Under the pieces are notes generated by a model, which worked only from the letters and a program-made list of their open reading frames with translations, did not search any database and had not been told where the DNA came from. Below, in pieces: positions 1 through 8,482 of a stretch of 64,000 nt of DNA (within the stretch, counting starts at the first letter, position 1; the number at the start of each line of letters is the position of its first letter). The position numbers and the translations under genes are program-made. The stretch lies in contig NZ_JACHOQ010000001.1 in assembly GCF_014199955.1 (NCBI RefSeq), positions 744,001 to 808,000 of the forward strand, given 5' to 3'. The DNA comes from Brevundimonas aurantiaca (lineage in GTDB: Bacteria > Pseudomonadota > Alphaproteobacteria > Caulobacterales > Caulobacteraceae).

Positions 1-22
1 CCGTCCGACAAGGGGTGATCGG

Positions 23-910
23 ATGCGCTATCGTCCCTTCGGCGCCTCGGGCGCGGCGATTTCCAATCTGACGCTCAGCTTCGGCCCCGGCTGCCTGGCG
101 CGGGGACGCGAAGCGGCGCTGGACCTGCTCTACTCGGCGCTTGAGGCGGGCATCAACGCCTATCGGCTGGAGACCGCCGATTCCGTTCTGGCCGAGATTC
201 TGGGCGAAGCCCTGTCCCACGTGGACCGCAAACTGGTGTGCGTGGCCCTGACCCTGGGCGCCGACCGCGACTTTTCGGCCGAAGCCATGACCGCCGCCCT
301 GGATCGCGTGCTGCACTTCTCGCGCCTGGGCTGGATCGACATCGCCATCCTGCAGGAACCGGGGGAACACGAACTGTCGCAACAGGCGCTGAACGCTCTG
401 AAGGCGGCGCGCGCGGCCGACCGCGTCAAACTGCTGGGCGTGGCGGGTTCGGGCGACGTCATGGACGCCTACATCTCCACCGGCGCCTTCGACGTCCTGG
501 CGACGCCGTTCGACATCAATGCTGACTGGAAGCGGCGCAACCGCCTGCGCGCCGCACGCGAACAGGACATGGCCGTCATCGCCTATGACTTCTACACCGA
601 CCGTCGCGCCAGGCCGCGCGGCCCAGAGACCGTCGCCAAAAAGGGCCTGTTCGGTCTGGGCGCGTCCAAGCCGCCGCAACGTTCTGGCGGACCGGACGCC
701 TTCGGCTTTCTGTATCGCACCCCCGGCTGGTCGGCCGAGTCCATCTGCCTGGGCTATGTGCTGACTGAGACGACGATCTCCAGCGTCATCGTGCGCGCCA
801 CCGACCCCGACCATCTGCGGATCTTGGCCGAGACGCCCGAGCGCGATCTGCCCCCGTCCCTGGCCGCCCAGATCGAAATGGGTCGCGTCGCCGCCTCGGC
901 CGCGGCCTGA
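23..910 (+). CDS. Aldo/keto reductase-like protein, catalytic residues not conserved
   Basis: A 295-residue protein with the overall layout of the aldo/keto reductase TIM barrel: an N-terminal RYRPFGASG strand, a GIN..ETAD block near residues 43-53 and an ILGEAL segment near 59-64. The usual tetrad is hard to find. The DTADxYG block reads ETADSVLA, the lysine after the third strand is absent (LVCVALT), and the family LH motif reads LQEP near residue 110. It may be a non-catalytic or altered relative. The ATG at 23 follows GGGTGATCGG. Bases 1-18 could be the last codons of an upstream gene ending in TGA. The fold assignment is fairly secure; the activity is not. Confidence 0.75.
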   Translation: MRYRPFGASGAAISNLTLSFGPGCLARGREAALDLLYSALEAGINAYRLETADSVLAEILGEALSHVDRKLVCVALTLGADRDFSAEAMTAALDRVLHFSRLGWIDIAILQEPGEHELSQQALNALKAARAADRVKLLGVAGSGDVMDAYISTGAFDVLATPFDINADWKRRNRLRAAREQDMAVIAYDFYTDRRARPRGPETVAKKGLFGLGASKPPQRSGGPDAFGFLYRTPGWSAESICLGYVLTETTISSVIVRATDPDHLRILAETPERDLPPSLAAQIEMGRVAASAAA

Positions 911-999
911 CTGAGCGCGTCAGAACCGCCTCGGTTCGCCGCGCCTTGACCCGGCGGCCCCCTCTCCCTAGCTGACGGTCTTCGCGAAAGGCTTCTCCC

Positions 1000-1362
1000 G
1001 TGACCGACACCGTTTCCGCCGACCCCGTCCACACCTTCATCAGCGACACCGTGAGCCAGCACGACGTCGTCCTGTTCATGAAGGGCACGCCGGACCAGCC
1101 GCGCTGCGGCTTCTCGTCCCTGGCGGTGCAGATTCTCGACCATGTGGGCGCGCCCTTCGTCGGCGTCGACGTCTTGCAGGACGAGGCCCTGCGCGAAGGC
1201 GTCAAGACCTTCACCGACTGGCCGACCATTCCCCAGCTCTATGTGAAGGGCGAATTCGTCGGCGGCTCGGACATCGTGCGCGAGATGTTCCAGGCCGGCG
1301 AGCTTCAGGCCCTGATGGCCGAAAAGGGCGTGGCCCTGGACGGGGGCGCGGGCGAGGCCTGA
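1000..1362 (+). CDS. grxD: Monothiol glutaredoxin, Grx4/GrxD type
   Basis: A 120-residue single-domain monothiol glutaredoxin. The CGFS active site is at residues 36-39, and the glutathione-binding WPTIPQLYVKGEFVGG block follows. This family carries Fe-S clusters bound by the CGFS cysteine and glutathione, often with BolA as partner, and passes them to client proteins in the cytoplasm. The chosen start is GTG at 1000. The stop shares one base (TGATG) with the thioesterase start at 1362, so the two genes are probably co-translated. No bolA gene lies next to it here. Length and motifs fit the family closely. Confidence 0.95.
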   Translation: MTDTVSADPVHTFISDTVSQHDVVLFMKGTPDQPRCGFSSLAVQILDHVGAPFVGVDVLQDEALREGVKTFTDWPTIPQLYVKGEFVGGSDIVREMFQAGELQALMAEKGVALDGGAGEA

Positions 1363-1817
1363 TGGCGCGTCCCGCCCTGACGCCGCGCGAGGACCGGGAG
1401 GTCTTCGTCGTCCCGCTGGAGGTCCGGCCCGACCATATCGACGCCAACGGCCATGTGAACAATGTGGTCTATGTCGGCTGGCTTCAGGACGTGGGCACGG
1501 CCCACTGGAACGCCCGGTTCGACGAAGAGACGCGGGCGCGCTGGTCCTGGGTCGCCCTGCGGCACGAGATCGACTATCTGCGCGCCATAGAGCCGAATGC
1601 GACCGGCGTCGCAGCCCGGACCTGGGTCGGCGATCCCCAGGGGCCGCGGTTCAACCGCTATGTTCGGATCGAGGACGGCCAGGGCCGGCTGTGCGCCCAG
1701 GGCGTGTCCGAATGGTGCCTGGTGGACGCCGCCACCTTGAGGCCGCACCGCATCCCCCCTCCGATGGTCGCCGTCTTTTCGACGACGACCGAGGCGACGG
1801 CTATTTCAGCGGATTGA
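1362..1817 (+). CDS. Acyl-CoA thioesterase, hotdog fold (4HBT family)
   Basis: A 151-residue protein with the 4-hydroxybenzoyl-CoA thioesterase signature DHIDANGHVNNVVYVGWLQD near residues 23-42, where the aspartate and the N-G-H-V-N-N run are characteristic. The family hydrolyses acyl-CoA or aryl-CoA thioesters; the substrate cannot be read from the sequence. The ATG overlaps the glutaredoxin stop by one base. The last 17 bases (1801-1817) overlap the 3' end of the convergent lipoprotein gene on the other strand, so the shared bases code on both strands. Confidence 0.85.
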   Translation: MARPALTPREDREVFVVPLEVRPDHIDANGHVNNVVYVGWLQDVGTAHWNARFDEETRARWSWVALRHEIDYLRAIEPNATGVAARTWVGDPQGPRFNRYVRIEDGQGRLCAQGVSEWCLVDAATLRPHRIPPPMVAVFSTTTEATAISAD

Positions 1818-2181
1818 CGATGCGGGCCGGGGTTCCCGGCTCCAGACCCAGTTCGGCATAGGTCCAGCGCAGTTCGACCCCGTCGGGAACCAGGGCCTTG
1901 CACAGGTCCTGTTTGGTCCGGCGCAGGGTGATTTCGGTCGGATCATTGTCGGCGATCGACACTTCGAAATCCGACGCCTGGGTGCAGCCGTTGGAATCGA
2001 CCCGCGCCACCAGGGCGCCGTCGGCGAAGCGGGCTTCGCGGATGGCCTCCGCCGGAGGCCCGTCCCTGCGCGAGACGTTGACCGAGACATTCTCGCCGGC
2101 CTCGCTGTCATAGATGACGCAGCCGGCCAGCAGCGGCGCGGCCAGGGCGCCGACCGCCAGGATACGCAGCCCCCGCATCAT
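1801..2181 (-). CDS. Small putative lipoprotein with SNGCT motif (paralogue of 3556-3924)
   Basis: A 126-residue predicted lipoprotein. It has a hydrophobic signal and an LLAGC lipobox with cysteine near residue 21. The mature part carries an SNGCT block and a second cysteine (DLC), then ITLRR and GVELRWTYAELGLEPGTP. The same blocks occur in the lipoprotein at 3556-3924, so the two are paralogues flanking the old-yellow-enzyme gene. The ATG overlaps the stop of the upstream micro-lipoprotein (ATGA), which suggests translational coupling. I know no function for this family. The two cysteines could form a disulfide in the periplasm. Confidence 0.75.
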   Translation of the reverse strand: MMRGLRILAVGALAAPLLAGCVIYDSEAGENVSVNVSRRDGPPAEAIREARFADGALVARVDSNGCTQASDFEVSIADNDPTEITLRRTKQDLCKALVPDGVELRWTYAELGLEPGTPARIVNPLK

Positions 2182-2294
2182 TGGTCGGACGCCGGGGTGG
2201 TGATGACCCGGGTGGTCGGCTTTTCGGTCGAAACGATGATGCAGCCCGACAGCAGCGGGGCGGCGATGGCGATGGCGAGAGCGAGGCGAAGCAT
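2178..2294 (-). CDS. Micro-lipoprotein, 38 residues
   Basis: A 38-residue open frame that begins MLRLALAIAIAAPLLSGC, a compact lipoprotein signal with an LLSGC lipobox, followed by only about 20 polar residues. Its TGA overlaps the ATG of the next lipoprotein gene by 4 bases on the same strand, as expected for a real upstream cistron. It resembles the small lipoproteins found as companions to larger envelope proteins, but no specific function can be given. A chance frame is possible, although the signal peptide and the ATGA overlap argue against that. Confidence 0.65.
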   Translation of the reverse strand: MLRLALAIAIAAPLLSGCIIVSTEKPTTRVITTPASDQ

Positions 2295-2450
2295 TGGTGT
2301 TCCCCAGTTGAAGCTTGAGCCTTTTGTGACGCGCTCACCGCCGCCACACACGTGAATTTTCGGCAAGCCAGGTGAACAATCGGAAAGGTCGGGCTTGATC
2401 CGCTTCGAAACAGACATAGTTGCAGTCGCCGCCCACCGGACCTGCCCGCC

Positions 2451-3548
2451 ATGAGCCGCCTCTTCTCGCCCCACGCCCTCGGCCCCCTGACCCTGCGCAA
2501 TCGCATCGTCGTGGCGCCCATGTGCCAGTATTCCGCGATCGACGGCGCGCCCCAGCCCTGGCACCACCAGCACATCGGCCGGCTGGCCCTGTCCGGCGCC
2601 GGCCTGGTCATCATCGAGGCGACGGGCGTCACGCCCGAGGGCCGCATCACCCCGGACGACGTCGGCCTGTGGAACGACGAACAGGCCCAGGCCTTCGCCG
2701 ACATCCTTCGCGGCGTGCGGACCTATTGCGACACTCCGATCGGGATTCAGCTGGGCCATGCGGGACGCAAGGCCTCGACCGCCGCGCCGTGGAAGGGGGG
2801 CGGCCCTCTGGCGGCCGAGGACGGAGCCTGGACCACCTACGGCCCCTCGGCCCTGCCCTTCCGCGAGGATTGGCATACCCCGTTGGAGATGACCGAGGCC
2901 GACATGAACCATGTGGTCGCCGCCTTCGAGGCGGCGGCGCGCCGGGCGGACCAGGCAGGCTTCGACCTGGTCGAACTGCACGCCGCCCACGGCTATCTGC
3001 TGAGCGAATTCCTGTCGCCCCTGTCGAACCGCCGCACCGACGCCTACGGCGGCTCCGCCGAGAACCGGGCGCGCTTTCCCCTGCGCGTCGCAAAGGCCTT
3101 GCGCGAGGCCTGGCCTCGGACCAAGGCCGTGGGCGCGCGCTTCAACGGTTCGGACTGGGTCGAGGGCGGCGTGGCGCTGGAGGAGGCCGTCGCCTTCGGC
3201 CAGGCGCTGCACGGCTTGGGTTACGACTATCTGCACCTGTCCTCGGGCGGCAACGTCCCCCGCGCCCCGATCCCCGGCGACCAGCCCGGCTATCAGGTCC
3301 GCTTCGCCGAGGCGGTCAAACAGGCGGCGCCCCAGGCCAGCGTCATGGCCGTGGGCATGATCTTCGATCCCCACCAGGCCGAGGCGATCGTCGCCTCGGG
3401 ACAGGCCGATCTGATCGCGGTGGCCCGCGCCGTGCTCGACGATCCCAACTGGGCCCATCACGCCGCCGTCGCCCTGGGTCAGGACGAAGGTCTGCCGCCC
3501 CAGTACGAACGCGCCGGCAAGGCCCACTGGCCCGGATACGGCCGCTGA
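2451..3548 (+). CDS. NADH:flavin oxidoreductase, old yellow enzyme family (NamA/YqjM-like)
   Basis: A 365-residue FMN-dependent ene-reductase. It opens LFSPHALGPLTLRNRIVVAPMCQYS, with the cysteine that tunes FMN in YqjM-type enzymes. It continues with the glutamine of IGIQLGHAGRKAS, the HAAHGYLLSEFLSPLSNRRTD block with the substrate-binding region, and the C-terminal FMN phosphate site around IAVARAVLDDPNW. The family reduces activated C=C bonds with NADPH. The gene is monocistronic, lying between two minus-strand lipoprotein genes, with 8 bases to the convergent gene after it. The ATG at 2451 gives the canonical N-terminus. Confidence 0.92.
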   Translation: MSRLFSPHALGPLTLRNRIVVAPMCQYSAIDGAPQPWHHQHIGRLALSGAGLVIIEATGVTPEGRITPDDVGLWNDEQAQAFADILRGVRTYCDTPIGIQLGHAGRKASTAAPWKGGGPLAAEDGAWTTYGPSALPFREDWHTPLEMTEADMNHVVAAFEAAARRADQAGFDLVELHAAHGYLLSEFLSPLSNRRTDAYGGSAENRARFPLRVAKALREAWPRTKAVGARFNGSDWVEGGVALEEAVAFGQALHGLGYDYLHLSSGGNVPRAPIPGDQPGYQVRFAEAVKQAAPQASVMAVGMIFDPHQAEAIVASGQADLIAVARAVLDDPNWAHHAAVALGQDEGLPPQYERAGKAHWPGYGR

Positions 3549-3555
3549 GGGCCGA

Positions 3556-3924
3556 TCAGGTCTGGGGCAGCTGATAGGGATTGTTGACGCTGACGGGGGA
3601 GCCGGGCGCCAGGCCCAACTCCTCGAACGACCATTTCAGCTCGACACCGCGGATCGAGGGCTTGTCGCAGGTGTCCTCATCGATCCGGCGCAGGGTGATG
3701 ATCGCGTCCCCGCCCTTGATGCTGACGATGGGGATCAGATCCTCCTTGCGGGTGCAGCCGTTGGAGCTGACCCAGAAGACCGCCTGGTCCTTGGTGAAGG
3801 CCGCTGCATGGATCGGCTCCAGGGCGCCGGGCATGCCGACGGTCGAGACGGTGGGCCCGTCCAGACCGCCCGCACAGGCGGCCAAGCTCGCCGATGCGGC
3901 GGCGATCAAAGCCAAGCGTTTCAT
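3556..3924 (-). CDS. Small putative lipoprotein with SNGCT motif (paralogue of 1801-2181)
   Basis: A 122-residue predicted lipoprotein when started at the ATG at 3924 (MKRLALIAAASASLAAC); an upstream ATG at 3939 would put polar residues ahead of the signal. The mature region shares SNGCT, a second cysteine (DTC), ITLRR and GVELKWSFEELGLAPGSP with the protein at 1801-2181. It therefore belongs to the same unnamed small family. It is convergent with the old-yellow-enzyme gene. No function is known to me; a periplasmic location is inferred from the lipobox SLAAC. Confidence 0.75.
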   Translation of the reverse strand: MKRLALIAAASASLAACAGGLDGPTVSTVGMPGALEPIHAAAFTKDQAVFWVSSNGCTRKEDLIPIVSIKGGDAIITLRRIDEDTCDKPSIRGVELKWSFEELGLAPGSPVSVNNPYQLPQT

Positions 3925-4019
3925 GATGGAGTCGTGCAACGGACGACCTCCCCTGCCTCAAAGCCTGAACCGGCCGAGAATGCGCCTGTTCGCTCCTTGA
4001 GGGAACAGCATAAAGACGA

Positions 4020-4045
4020 AGGGCCCCGGACGAATCCGAGGCCCT
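4020..4045 (-). terminator. Probable intrinsic terminator downstream of rpsD
   Basis: Arms AGGGCCTCGGA and TCCGGGGCCCT on the minus strand pair over 11 positions, with one G-U wobble and a 4-base loop. A T-rich tail (TTCGTCTTTAT) follows on the minus strand. It lies about 87 bases after the rpsD stop and upstream of the next minus-strand lipoprotein gene, so it could insulate that gene from rpsD transcription. Confidence 0.6.
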
Positions 4046-4131
4046 CAACTGAACACTTCAAAGGGACGACCAAGGGGCTCAAGTAGCCCGAAGGGCGATA
4101 GCCCCCTTGAAGAAAGCTTCGTAAGCTCGGC

Positions 4132-4749
4132 TTACGAAGCGTAGTATTCGACGACCAGGTTCGGTTCCATCTTGACGGCGTAGGGCACGTCCGACAGTTC
4201 CGGCACGCGGACGTAGCGGACGGCGAACGAACGGTCCGACAGTTCCAGATAGTCCGGCACGTCGCGTTCCGACGACTGCTGGGCTTCCAGCACCAGGGCC
4301 ATGTTGCGCGACTTTTCCTTCACCGAGACGACGTCGTCGGGCTTCACGCGGTAGGAACCGATGTCGACCTTCTTGCCGTTGACCAGGACGTGGCCGTGGC
4401 TGACGAACTGGCGGGCGGCCCAGACGGTGGGCACGAACTTGGCGCGATAGACGATGGCGTCCAGGCGCGATTCCAGCAGGCCGATCAGGTTTTCCGAGGT
4501 GTTGCCCTTGCGGCGAGCAGCCTCGTCATAGGTCTTGGCGAACTGCTTTTCGGTGATGTTGCCGTAGTAGCCCTTCAGCTTCTGCTTGGCCTTCAGTTGC
4601 AGGCCGAAGTCAGAGACCTTGGACTTGCGGCGTTGGCCGTGCTGACCGGGACCGTAGGAACGCTTGTTGACCGGAGACTTGGCGCGACCCCACAGGTTTT
4701 CACCCATGGCGCGGTCGATCTTGTATTTGGCGCTGTGGCGCTTGGACAT
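4132..4749 (-). CDS. rpsD: 30S ribosomal protein S4
   Basis: A 205-residue S4 protein with the full-length bacterial arrangement: N-terminal [22 protein letters not shown], the [21 protein letters not shown] basic region, and an S4 RNA-binding domain near residues 95-155 ([35 protein letters not shown]). S4 nucleates assembly of the 5' domain of 16S rRNA and often represses its own operon. It stands alone here, away from the main ribosomal clusters, as in many Alphaproteobacteria. A terminator-like hairpin follows at 4020-4045. Confidence 0.98.
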   Translation of the reverse strand: MSKRHSAKYKIDRAMGENLWGRAKSPVNKRSYGPGQHGQRRKSKVSDFGLQLKAKQKLKGYYGNITEKQFAKTYDEAARRKGNTSENLIGLLESRLDAIVYRAKFVPTVWAARQFVSHGHVLVNGKKVDIGSYRVKPDDVVSVKEKSRNMALVLEAQQSSERDVPDYLELSDRSFAVRYVRVPELSDVPYAVKMEPNLVVEYYAS

Positions 4750-4996
4750 TCTATTCTCTTTTCGACGATGCGGCCCGGCGTCCCCTGAATTGGGGATGCG
4801 ATCTCAACGGCGGTCCACGCATCTTCCGTCATGAATCCCGCCTGCGGCGAACCGAGGCGTGGAAGGCGGCGCTTATGGCCATGCAGACTGTCGGAGTCAA
4901 GTCAGACAGGCCGTTAAGCACGATGGCGGGGAACCAAGCCGGGCCTCGCTTCTTTCCTGTTCCGACGCAGACCGCCGAGGAGAAGGGAGGATTGAA

Positions 4997-5212
4997 ATGC
5001 GAACCGACGCCCCGCGCTTTCAGGCCGGCCTGTCCGACCGCGGGTTCGAGACGCTGAAGCGCCGACTGGTTGATCTGGTCGAGCCGCTCAGCGACCACCA
5101 GCTGCTGGATCTGGCCGACGGCATCCACGACCTGCTGCGCCAGCGCCGCACCGTGCGCCGCCATCACGCCGAGCGGATGAACGACCGGCTGCGCGACGGC
5201 CTGCCCATCTGA
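4997..5212 (+). CDS. Small hypothetical protein, 71 residues
   Basis: A 71-residue charged protein with predicted helical content (FETLKRRLVDLVEPLSDHQLLDLADGIHDLLRQRR). The ATG at 4997 has a strong ribosome-binding site, AGGGAGG, 6 bases upstream, so I prefer it to frames that extend further upstream. A perfect 13-bp stem terminator follows 5 bases after the stop. I do not recognise the family. The RBS and terminator together support a real single gene divergent from rpsD. Confidence 0.7.
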   Translation: MRTDAPRFQAGLSDRGFETLKRRLVDLVEPLSDHQLLDLADGIHDLLRQRRTVRRHHAERMNDRLRDGLPI

Positions 5213-5216
5213 CGAA

Positions 5217-5248
5217 AACACCCGCCGGAGGTCTCTCCGGCGGGTGTT
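5217..5248. terminator. Bidirectional intrinsic terminator
   Basis: A perfect 13-bp inverted repeat (AACACCCGCCGGA and its complement) with a 6-base loop lies between the convergent small gene ending at 5212 and the superoxide dismutase gene ending at 5273. A-rich bases flank the left arm and GTT the right, so it can act in both directions. Confidence 0.8.
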
Positions 5249-5272
5249 GGTTCGGCTTGCCTAAGCCCGCCG

Positions 5273-5890
5273 TTATTGGGCGACCGCGGCGGCGTACAGT
5301 TCGTTGACCTTATTCCAGTTCACCACCGTCCAGAACGACTTCAGATAGTCGGCGCGGCGGTTCTGGTATTTCAGATAATAGGCGTGTTCCCAGACGTCGG
5401 CGCCCAGAACGACCTCGCCCCGCTCCTCGACCACATCCATCAGCGGATTGTCCTGGTTCGGGGTGGAGGTGATCTTCAGCTTGCCGTTCTGCACGATCAG
5501 CCAGGCCCAGCCCGAGCCGAACTGGGCGGCGCCGGCGGCGTTGAAGTCTTCCTTGAACTTGTCCATGCCGCCCAGGTCGCGGTCGATGGCGGCGGCCAGC
5601 TCGGCCGAGGGTTCGCCCGTCTGACCCGCCGGGGCCAGCAGTTCCCAGAACAGGCTGTGGTTCCAGTGACCGCCGCCGTTGTTGCGCACGGCCTTGGGCG
5701 CGGTCGAGATGCTGGTGAAGATCTCTTCCAGAGTCTTGTTCTGAAGCGAGGCGTCGGCGTCGACCGCCTTGTTCAGATTGTCGACATAGGTCTGATGGTG
5801 CTTGTCATGGTGGAAGGTCATCGTCTCCTTGTCGATGGCCGGCTCCAGCGCGTCATAGGCATAGGGCAGCGGGGGCAGGGTGAAGGCCAT
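5273..5890 (-). CDS. sodA: Superoxide dismutase, Mn-type signature
   Basis: A 205-residue Fe/Mn superoxide dismutase that converts superoxide to hydrogen peroxide and oxygen. Metal ligands are visible in [11 protein letters not shown], in [10 protein letters not shown], and in [15 protein letters not shown] (aspartate and histidine). The [11 protein letters not shown] block and the NQDNPL segment, which supplies the outer-sphere glutamine at the Mn-enzyme position, point to manganese or cambialistic use, not strict iron. It lacks an obvious signal peptide and should be cytoplasmic. The metal preference is inferred from these positions only. Confidence 0.93.
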   Translation of the reverse strand: MAFTLPPLPYAYDALEPAIDKETMTFHHDKHHQTYVDNLNKAVDADASLQNKTLEEIFTSISTAPKAVRNNGGGHWNHSLFWELLAPAGQTGEPSAELAAAIDRDLGGMDKFKEDFNAAGAAQFGSGWAWLIVQNGKLKITSTPNQDNPLMDVVEERGEVVLGADVWEHAYYLKYQNRRADYLKSFWTVVNWNKVNELYAAAVAQ

Positions 5891-5998
5891 GGGGAGTTTC
5901 CTCTCGCGACAGATTTCCGATACGCCTCATCTAGGCGCCCGTTCGTGAAACCCAAGCGACGACGCCCGGATTCGTTCCGACTTATCGACCGGGAACGG

Positions 5999-6223
5999 TC
6001 AAGCTGGCAAGTTGGACTTCAGACAGTCGCGCACGGCCCGTTTCAGATCGCCCGACGCATTGGGCTCGTCCACCCCTTCCGCAGCGAGGACCGCCCGCAC
6101 GGCGGCGTCCAGCCCGCCCGGCAGGGCCGCGATCACGCGCTTTTGCCCCTTCTCATGCAGGCAGAACCCCACCTCGCGACACAGGGCGGAAAACATCGGC
6201 TCATAGGGATCGGGGGCGTTCAT
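5999..6223 (-). CDS. Small hypothetical protein, 74 residues
   Basis: A 74-residue frame just downstream of, and on the same strand as, the DUF4350-like gene (15 bases apart). It has two cysteines near the N-terminus (ALCREVGFCLHEKG) and one near the C-terminus (DCLKSNLP). It has no signal peptide or membrane segment. I do not recognise a family. The codon choice and close spacing to the upstream gene suggest it is real, but evidence is limited. Confidence 0.5.
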   Translation of the reverse strand: MNAPDPYEPMFSALCREVGFCLHEKGQKRVIAALPGGLDAAVRAVLAAEGVDEPNASGDLKRAVRDCLKSNLPA

Positions 6224-6238
6224 GCCGTCCCCTTAACA

Positions 6239-7204
6239 TCAGGGGATCAGACGGGACAGCCAGTGCGCCAGGTTCAGCGCAAACTGCTGATCGTCGTGCC
6301 CTTCAGTGTTGAGACCGAACCGAACCGGCGCGCGGTCCGGCTGGTCGGGAAAACGAATGATCTGGGCGGTCAACATCGCCGCCTCGCCCAGCACCACCAC
6401 CCGCCCCCGTCCAAAGGAGAAGGCCAGACCCTGGGCGGGTAACGCCGGTCGCGTGTGCCCGCTGAATAGGGTTTCGGCCCGCTCGCCTCGGGCCAGGCCC
6501 TCCCGAACGGCTTGCAAGGCCTCTCTGTCGGTCGCCTCCAGAGCGTCCGCGCTCATCGCCATCAAGATGGTGGAGCCGGCGGGGCCCTCCAGCGACTGGC
6601 CCGTAAAGGTCTTCACGACGCGGACGCGCTCGGCTTCATTTCGCCCGGCGATGATGGGATGATCGCCCAGGGCCTGAGACGGAAAGGTCAGGTTGGCGGT
6701 CAGATCGTCGCCTATCCGCTGAAAGGCGTAGCCCTTGCCCATTTTGACGCCGAACCGCTCCGCCAGGGCCTCCGCCGCCGAACCGTGGGGCGCATGATCG
6801 GCGACCAGCAGCAGCGAGCCGCCCTGGCTGACCCAGTTGGCCGCCGCTTCGATTTCGCCGGGATCGAAGGCTGAAATGCGAGATCCGTCTTCGGGAGCGG
6901 CGGGATTGACGACCACCAGCACCGCGACGTCCCGCAGCGCGCCGGCCTCGTCCAGACGCCCGCGCCCCGCCTCCACCCGATAGCCGTCGGCGCGCAGCAG
7001 GGCGGCGAAACCCGCATAGCGTCCCTCGATCGTCTGAAGGCTGCCGTGCCCCTGATCAATGCGGATCAACGGCCCCGCCTCGGCATAGGCGGGAACGACG
7101 CCCTGGGGGCGCCAATCCAGATCGCCGGACTGCTCCTGCGCCGCCGACGCCCCGGCCGAAAGGCACAAGGCCATGCCGGCAAACAGCGTCAGCCGAAGGC
7201 TCAT
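6239..7204 (-). CDS. Secreted DUF4350/GATase-like protein
   Basis: A 321-residue protein with an N-terminal signal peptide (LTLFAGMALCLSAGASAAQ). The mature part looks like a class I glutamine amidotransferase-like or DUF4350 fold: VLVVVNPA, then WVSQGGSLLLVADHAPHG, and a C-terminal GRGRVVVLGEAAMLTAQ. Such domains are often non-enzymatic and periplasmic. No cysteine-histidine-glutamate triad is evident. It is followed 4 bases on by, and runs in the same direction as, fghA, but the topic is unrelated. The family name is tentative; the secreted location is better supported. Confidence 0.65.
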   Translation of the reverse strand: MSLRLTLFAGMALCLSAGASAAQEQSGDLDWRPQGVVPAYAEAGPLIRIDQGHGSLQTIEGRYAGFAALLRADGYRVEAGRGRLDEAGALRDVAVLVVVNPAAPEDGSRISAFDPGEIEAAANWVSQGGSLLLVADHAPHGSAAEALAERFGVKMGKGYAFQRIGDDLTANLTFPSQALGDHPIIAGRNEAERVRVVKTFTGQSLEGPAGSTILMAMSADALEATDREALQAVREGLARGERAETLFSGHTRPALPAQGLAFSFGRGRVVVLGEAAMLTAQIIRFPDQPDRAPVRFGLNTEGHDDQQFALNLAHWLSRLIP

Positions 7205-7208
7205 GATT

Positions 7209-8063
7209 CTAGCCCCTCAACCGCGCGGCGTGAAAGGCGACGTGGTCGGCGATGAAGCTGGTCATGAAGAAGTAGGAGTGGTCATAGCCGGGCTGCATCC
7301 GCAGGGTCAGGCCCTGGCCTGCGGTCTCGGCGGCCGCGCGCAGCAGTTCGGGCTTCAGCTGGTCGGTCAGGAAGCTGTCGGCGTCGCCCTGGTCCACCAG
7401 TATGTCGTCATACGCGCCGCGCGCGGCGCCCGCCTCGATCAGCCTGGCGGCGTCGTGGCGGTCCCATTCGGCGCGGTCCTCGCCCAGATAGGCGGTGAAG
7501 GCCTTTTCGCCCCAGGGGCAGCGCGTCGGCGAACAGATGGGGGCGAAGGCCGAGACCGAACGGAACAGGTCGGGGTGACGAAGCGCCAGGGTCAGGGCGC
7601 CGTGCCCGCCCATGGAATGGCCGCTGATCGACCGGACGCCGGTGGTCGGGAACTCGGCGTCGATCAGGCCGATCAGTTCGTCCGTGACATAGGTCTCCAT
7701 GCGGAAATGCGGCGCCCAGGGCGCCTGCGTCGCATCGACGTAGAAGCCCGCCCCCTGGCCCAGGTCATAGGCCGGGTCGTCGGCGACGCCTCTTCCCTCA
7801 AGATCGGGGCCGCGCGGGCTGGTGTCCGGCGCGACGATGATGAGGCCGTGCTCGGCGGCCGCCCGGTAGGCGCCGGCCTTGGTGGTGAAATTATCCTCGG
7901 TGCAGGTCAGGCCCGACAGCCAGATCAGGACCGCGAACGGCCCCTCCCCGCCCGGAACGAAGACCGACAGGGTCATGGGCGTGCCCGTGGCCGCGCTGTC
8001 GTGCTTCAGATAGCGGAGCGTGCCGCCATGGACGATGTGGGTCTTGGTGGTTTGGAGGGTCAT
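7209..8063 (-). CDS. fghA: S-formylglutathione hydrolase
   Basis: A 284-residue alpha/beta hydrolase of the esterase D type. It hydrolyses S-formylglutathione to formate and glutathione, the second step of glutathione-dependent formaldehyde oxidation. The nucleophile elbow GHSMGGHGAL lies near residues 146-155. The aspartate of DQGDADSFL and the histidine of GYDHSYFF complete the triad. LSGLTCTEDNF near residue 49 is typical of the family. Its ATG overlaps the vapC stop (ATGA). The partner dehydrogenase frmA is on the same strand about 1 kb upstream, with a VOC gene and vapBC between. Confidence 0.95.
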   Translation of the reverse strand: MTLQTTKTHIVHGGTLRYLKHDSAATGTPMTLSVFVPGGEGPFAVLIWLSGLTCTEDNFTTKAGAYRAAAEHGLIIVAPDTSPRGPDLEGRGVADDPAYDLGQGAGFYVDATQAPWAPHFRMETYVTDELIGLIDAEFPTTGVRSISGHSMGGHGALTLALRHPDLFRSVSAFAPICSPTRCPWGEKAFTAYLGEDRAEWDRHDAARLIEAGAARGAYDDILVDQGDADSFLTDQLKPELLRAAAETAGQGLTLRMQPGYDHSYFFMTSFIADHVAFHAARLRG

Positions 8064-8482
8064 GCGACGCTTTCCGGCAGGCTCAGGAGACGAACATCCA
8101 TGTCATTGACGGCGCCCAGTTTGCGAGCGAGCTTGCCATCGGCGGTGATGAGCGCCAGCCCCTGCCGTCGCGCCGTCACGGCATAAAGGCAGTCGATCAT
8201 GGAATGGTTGAGGTCGCAGGCTAAGGTGAAGGCTTCCGAAATCAGCGCTCGGTGATCGGTCAGATCGACGACCTGCCGAATGATGGACAAATTCTCTGTC
8301 GCGGACGACGCCTGCAATTCGCCACGAACGACATAGCGACGAAAGACATTGGCCGCTTCCATCAGCATCAGGTCCGGCGCAACGGCCGGGCCGTGTATTT
8401 GGCGCGCCTCGATCGCGGCGTCAGCCAGCGGATCGTCGATGAACCATTTGACGACGACGCTGGCGTCGAAGACAGCGCTCAC
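8060..8482 (-). CDS. vapC: VapC/FitB-like PIN-domain toxin ribonuclease
   Basis: A 140-residue PIN domain. Acidic residues expected to bind Mg2+ are visible: FDASVVVKWF at the N-terminus, E of LMEAANVFRR near residue 48, D of MIDCLYAVTARRQGL near 100, and D of LITADGKLAR near 118. VapC toxins cleave tRNA or rRNA when not held by the antitoxin. The start is the GTG at 8482, which overlaps the vapB stop by 4 bases (GTGA). Its own stop overlaps the fghA ATG. The toxin is therefore translationally linked on both sides. Confidence 0.9.
   Translation of the reverse strand: MSAVFDASVVVKWFIDDPLADAAIEARQIHGPAVAPDLMLMEAANVFRRYVVRGELQASSATENLSIIRQVVDLTDHRALISEAFTLACDLNHSMIDCLYAVTARRQGLALITADGKLARKLGAVNDMDVRLLSLPESVA

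Noticed and set aside
4859-4996. Longer start for the small gene at 4997-5212
   Set aside because: The added residues show no conservation pattern, and the strong AGGGAGG site belongs to the ATG at 4997.
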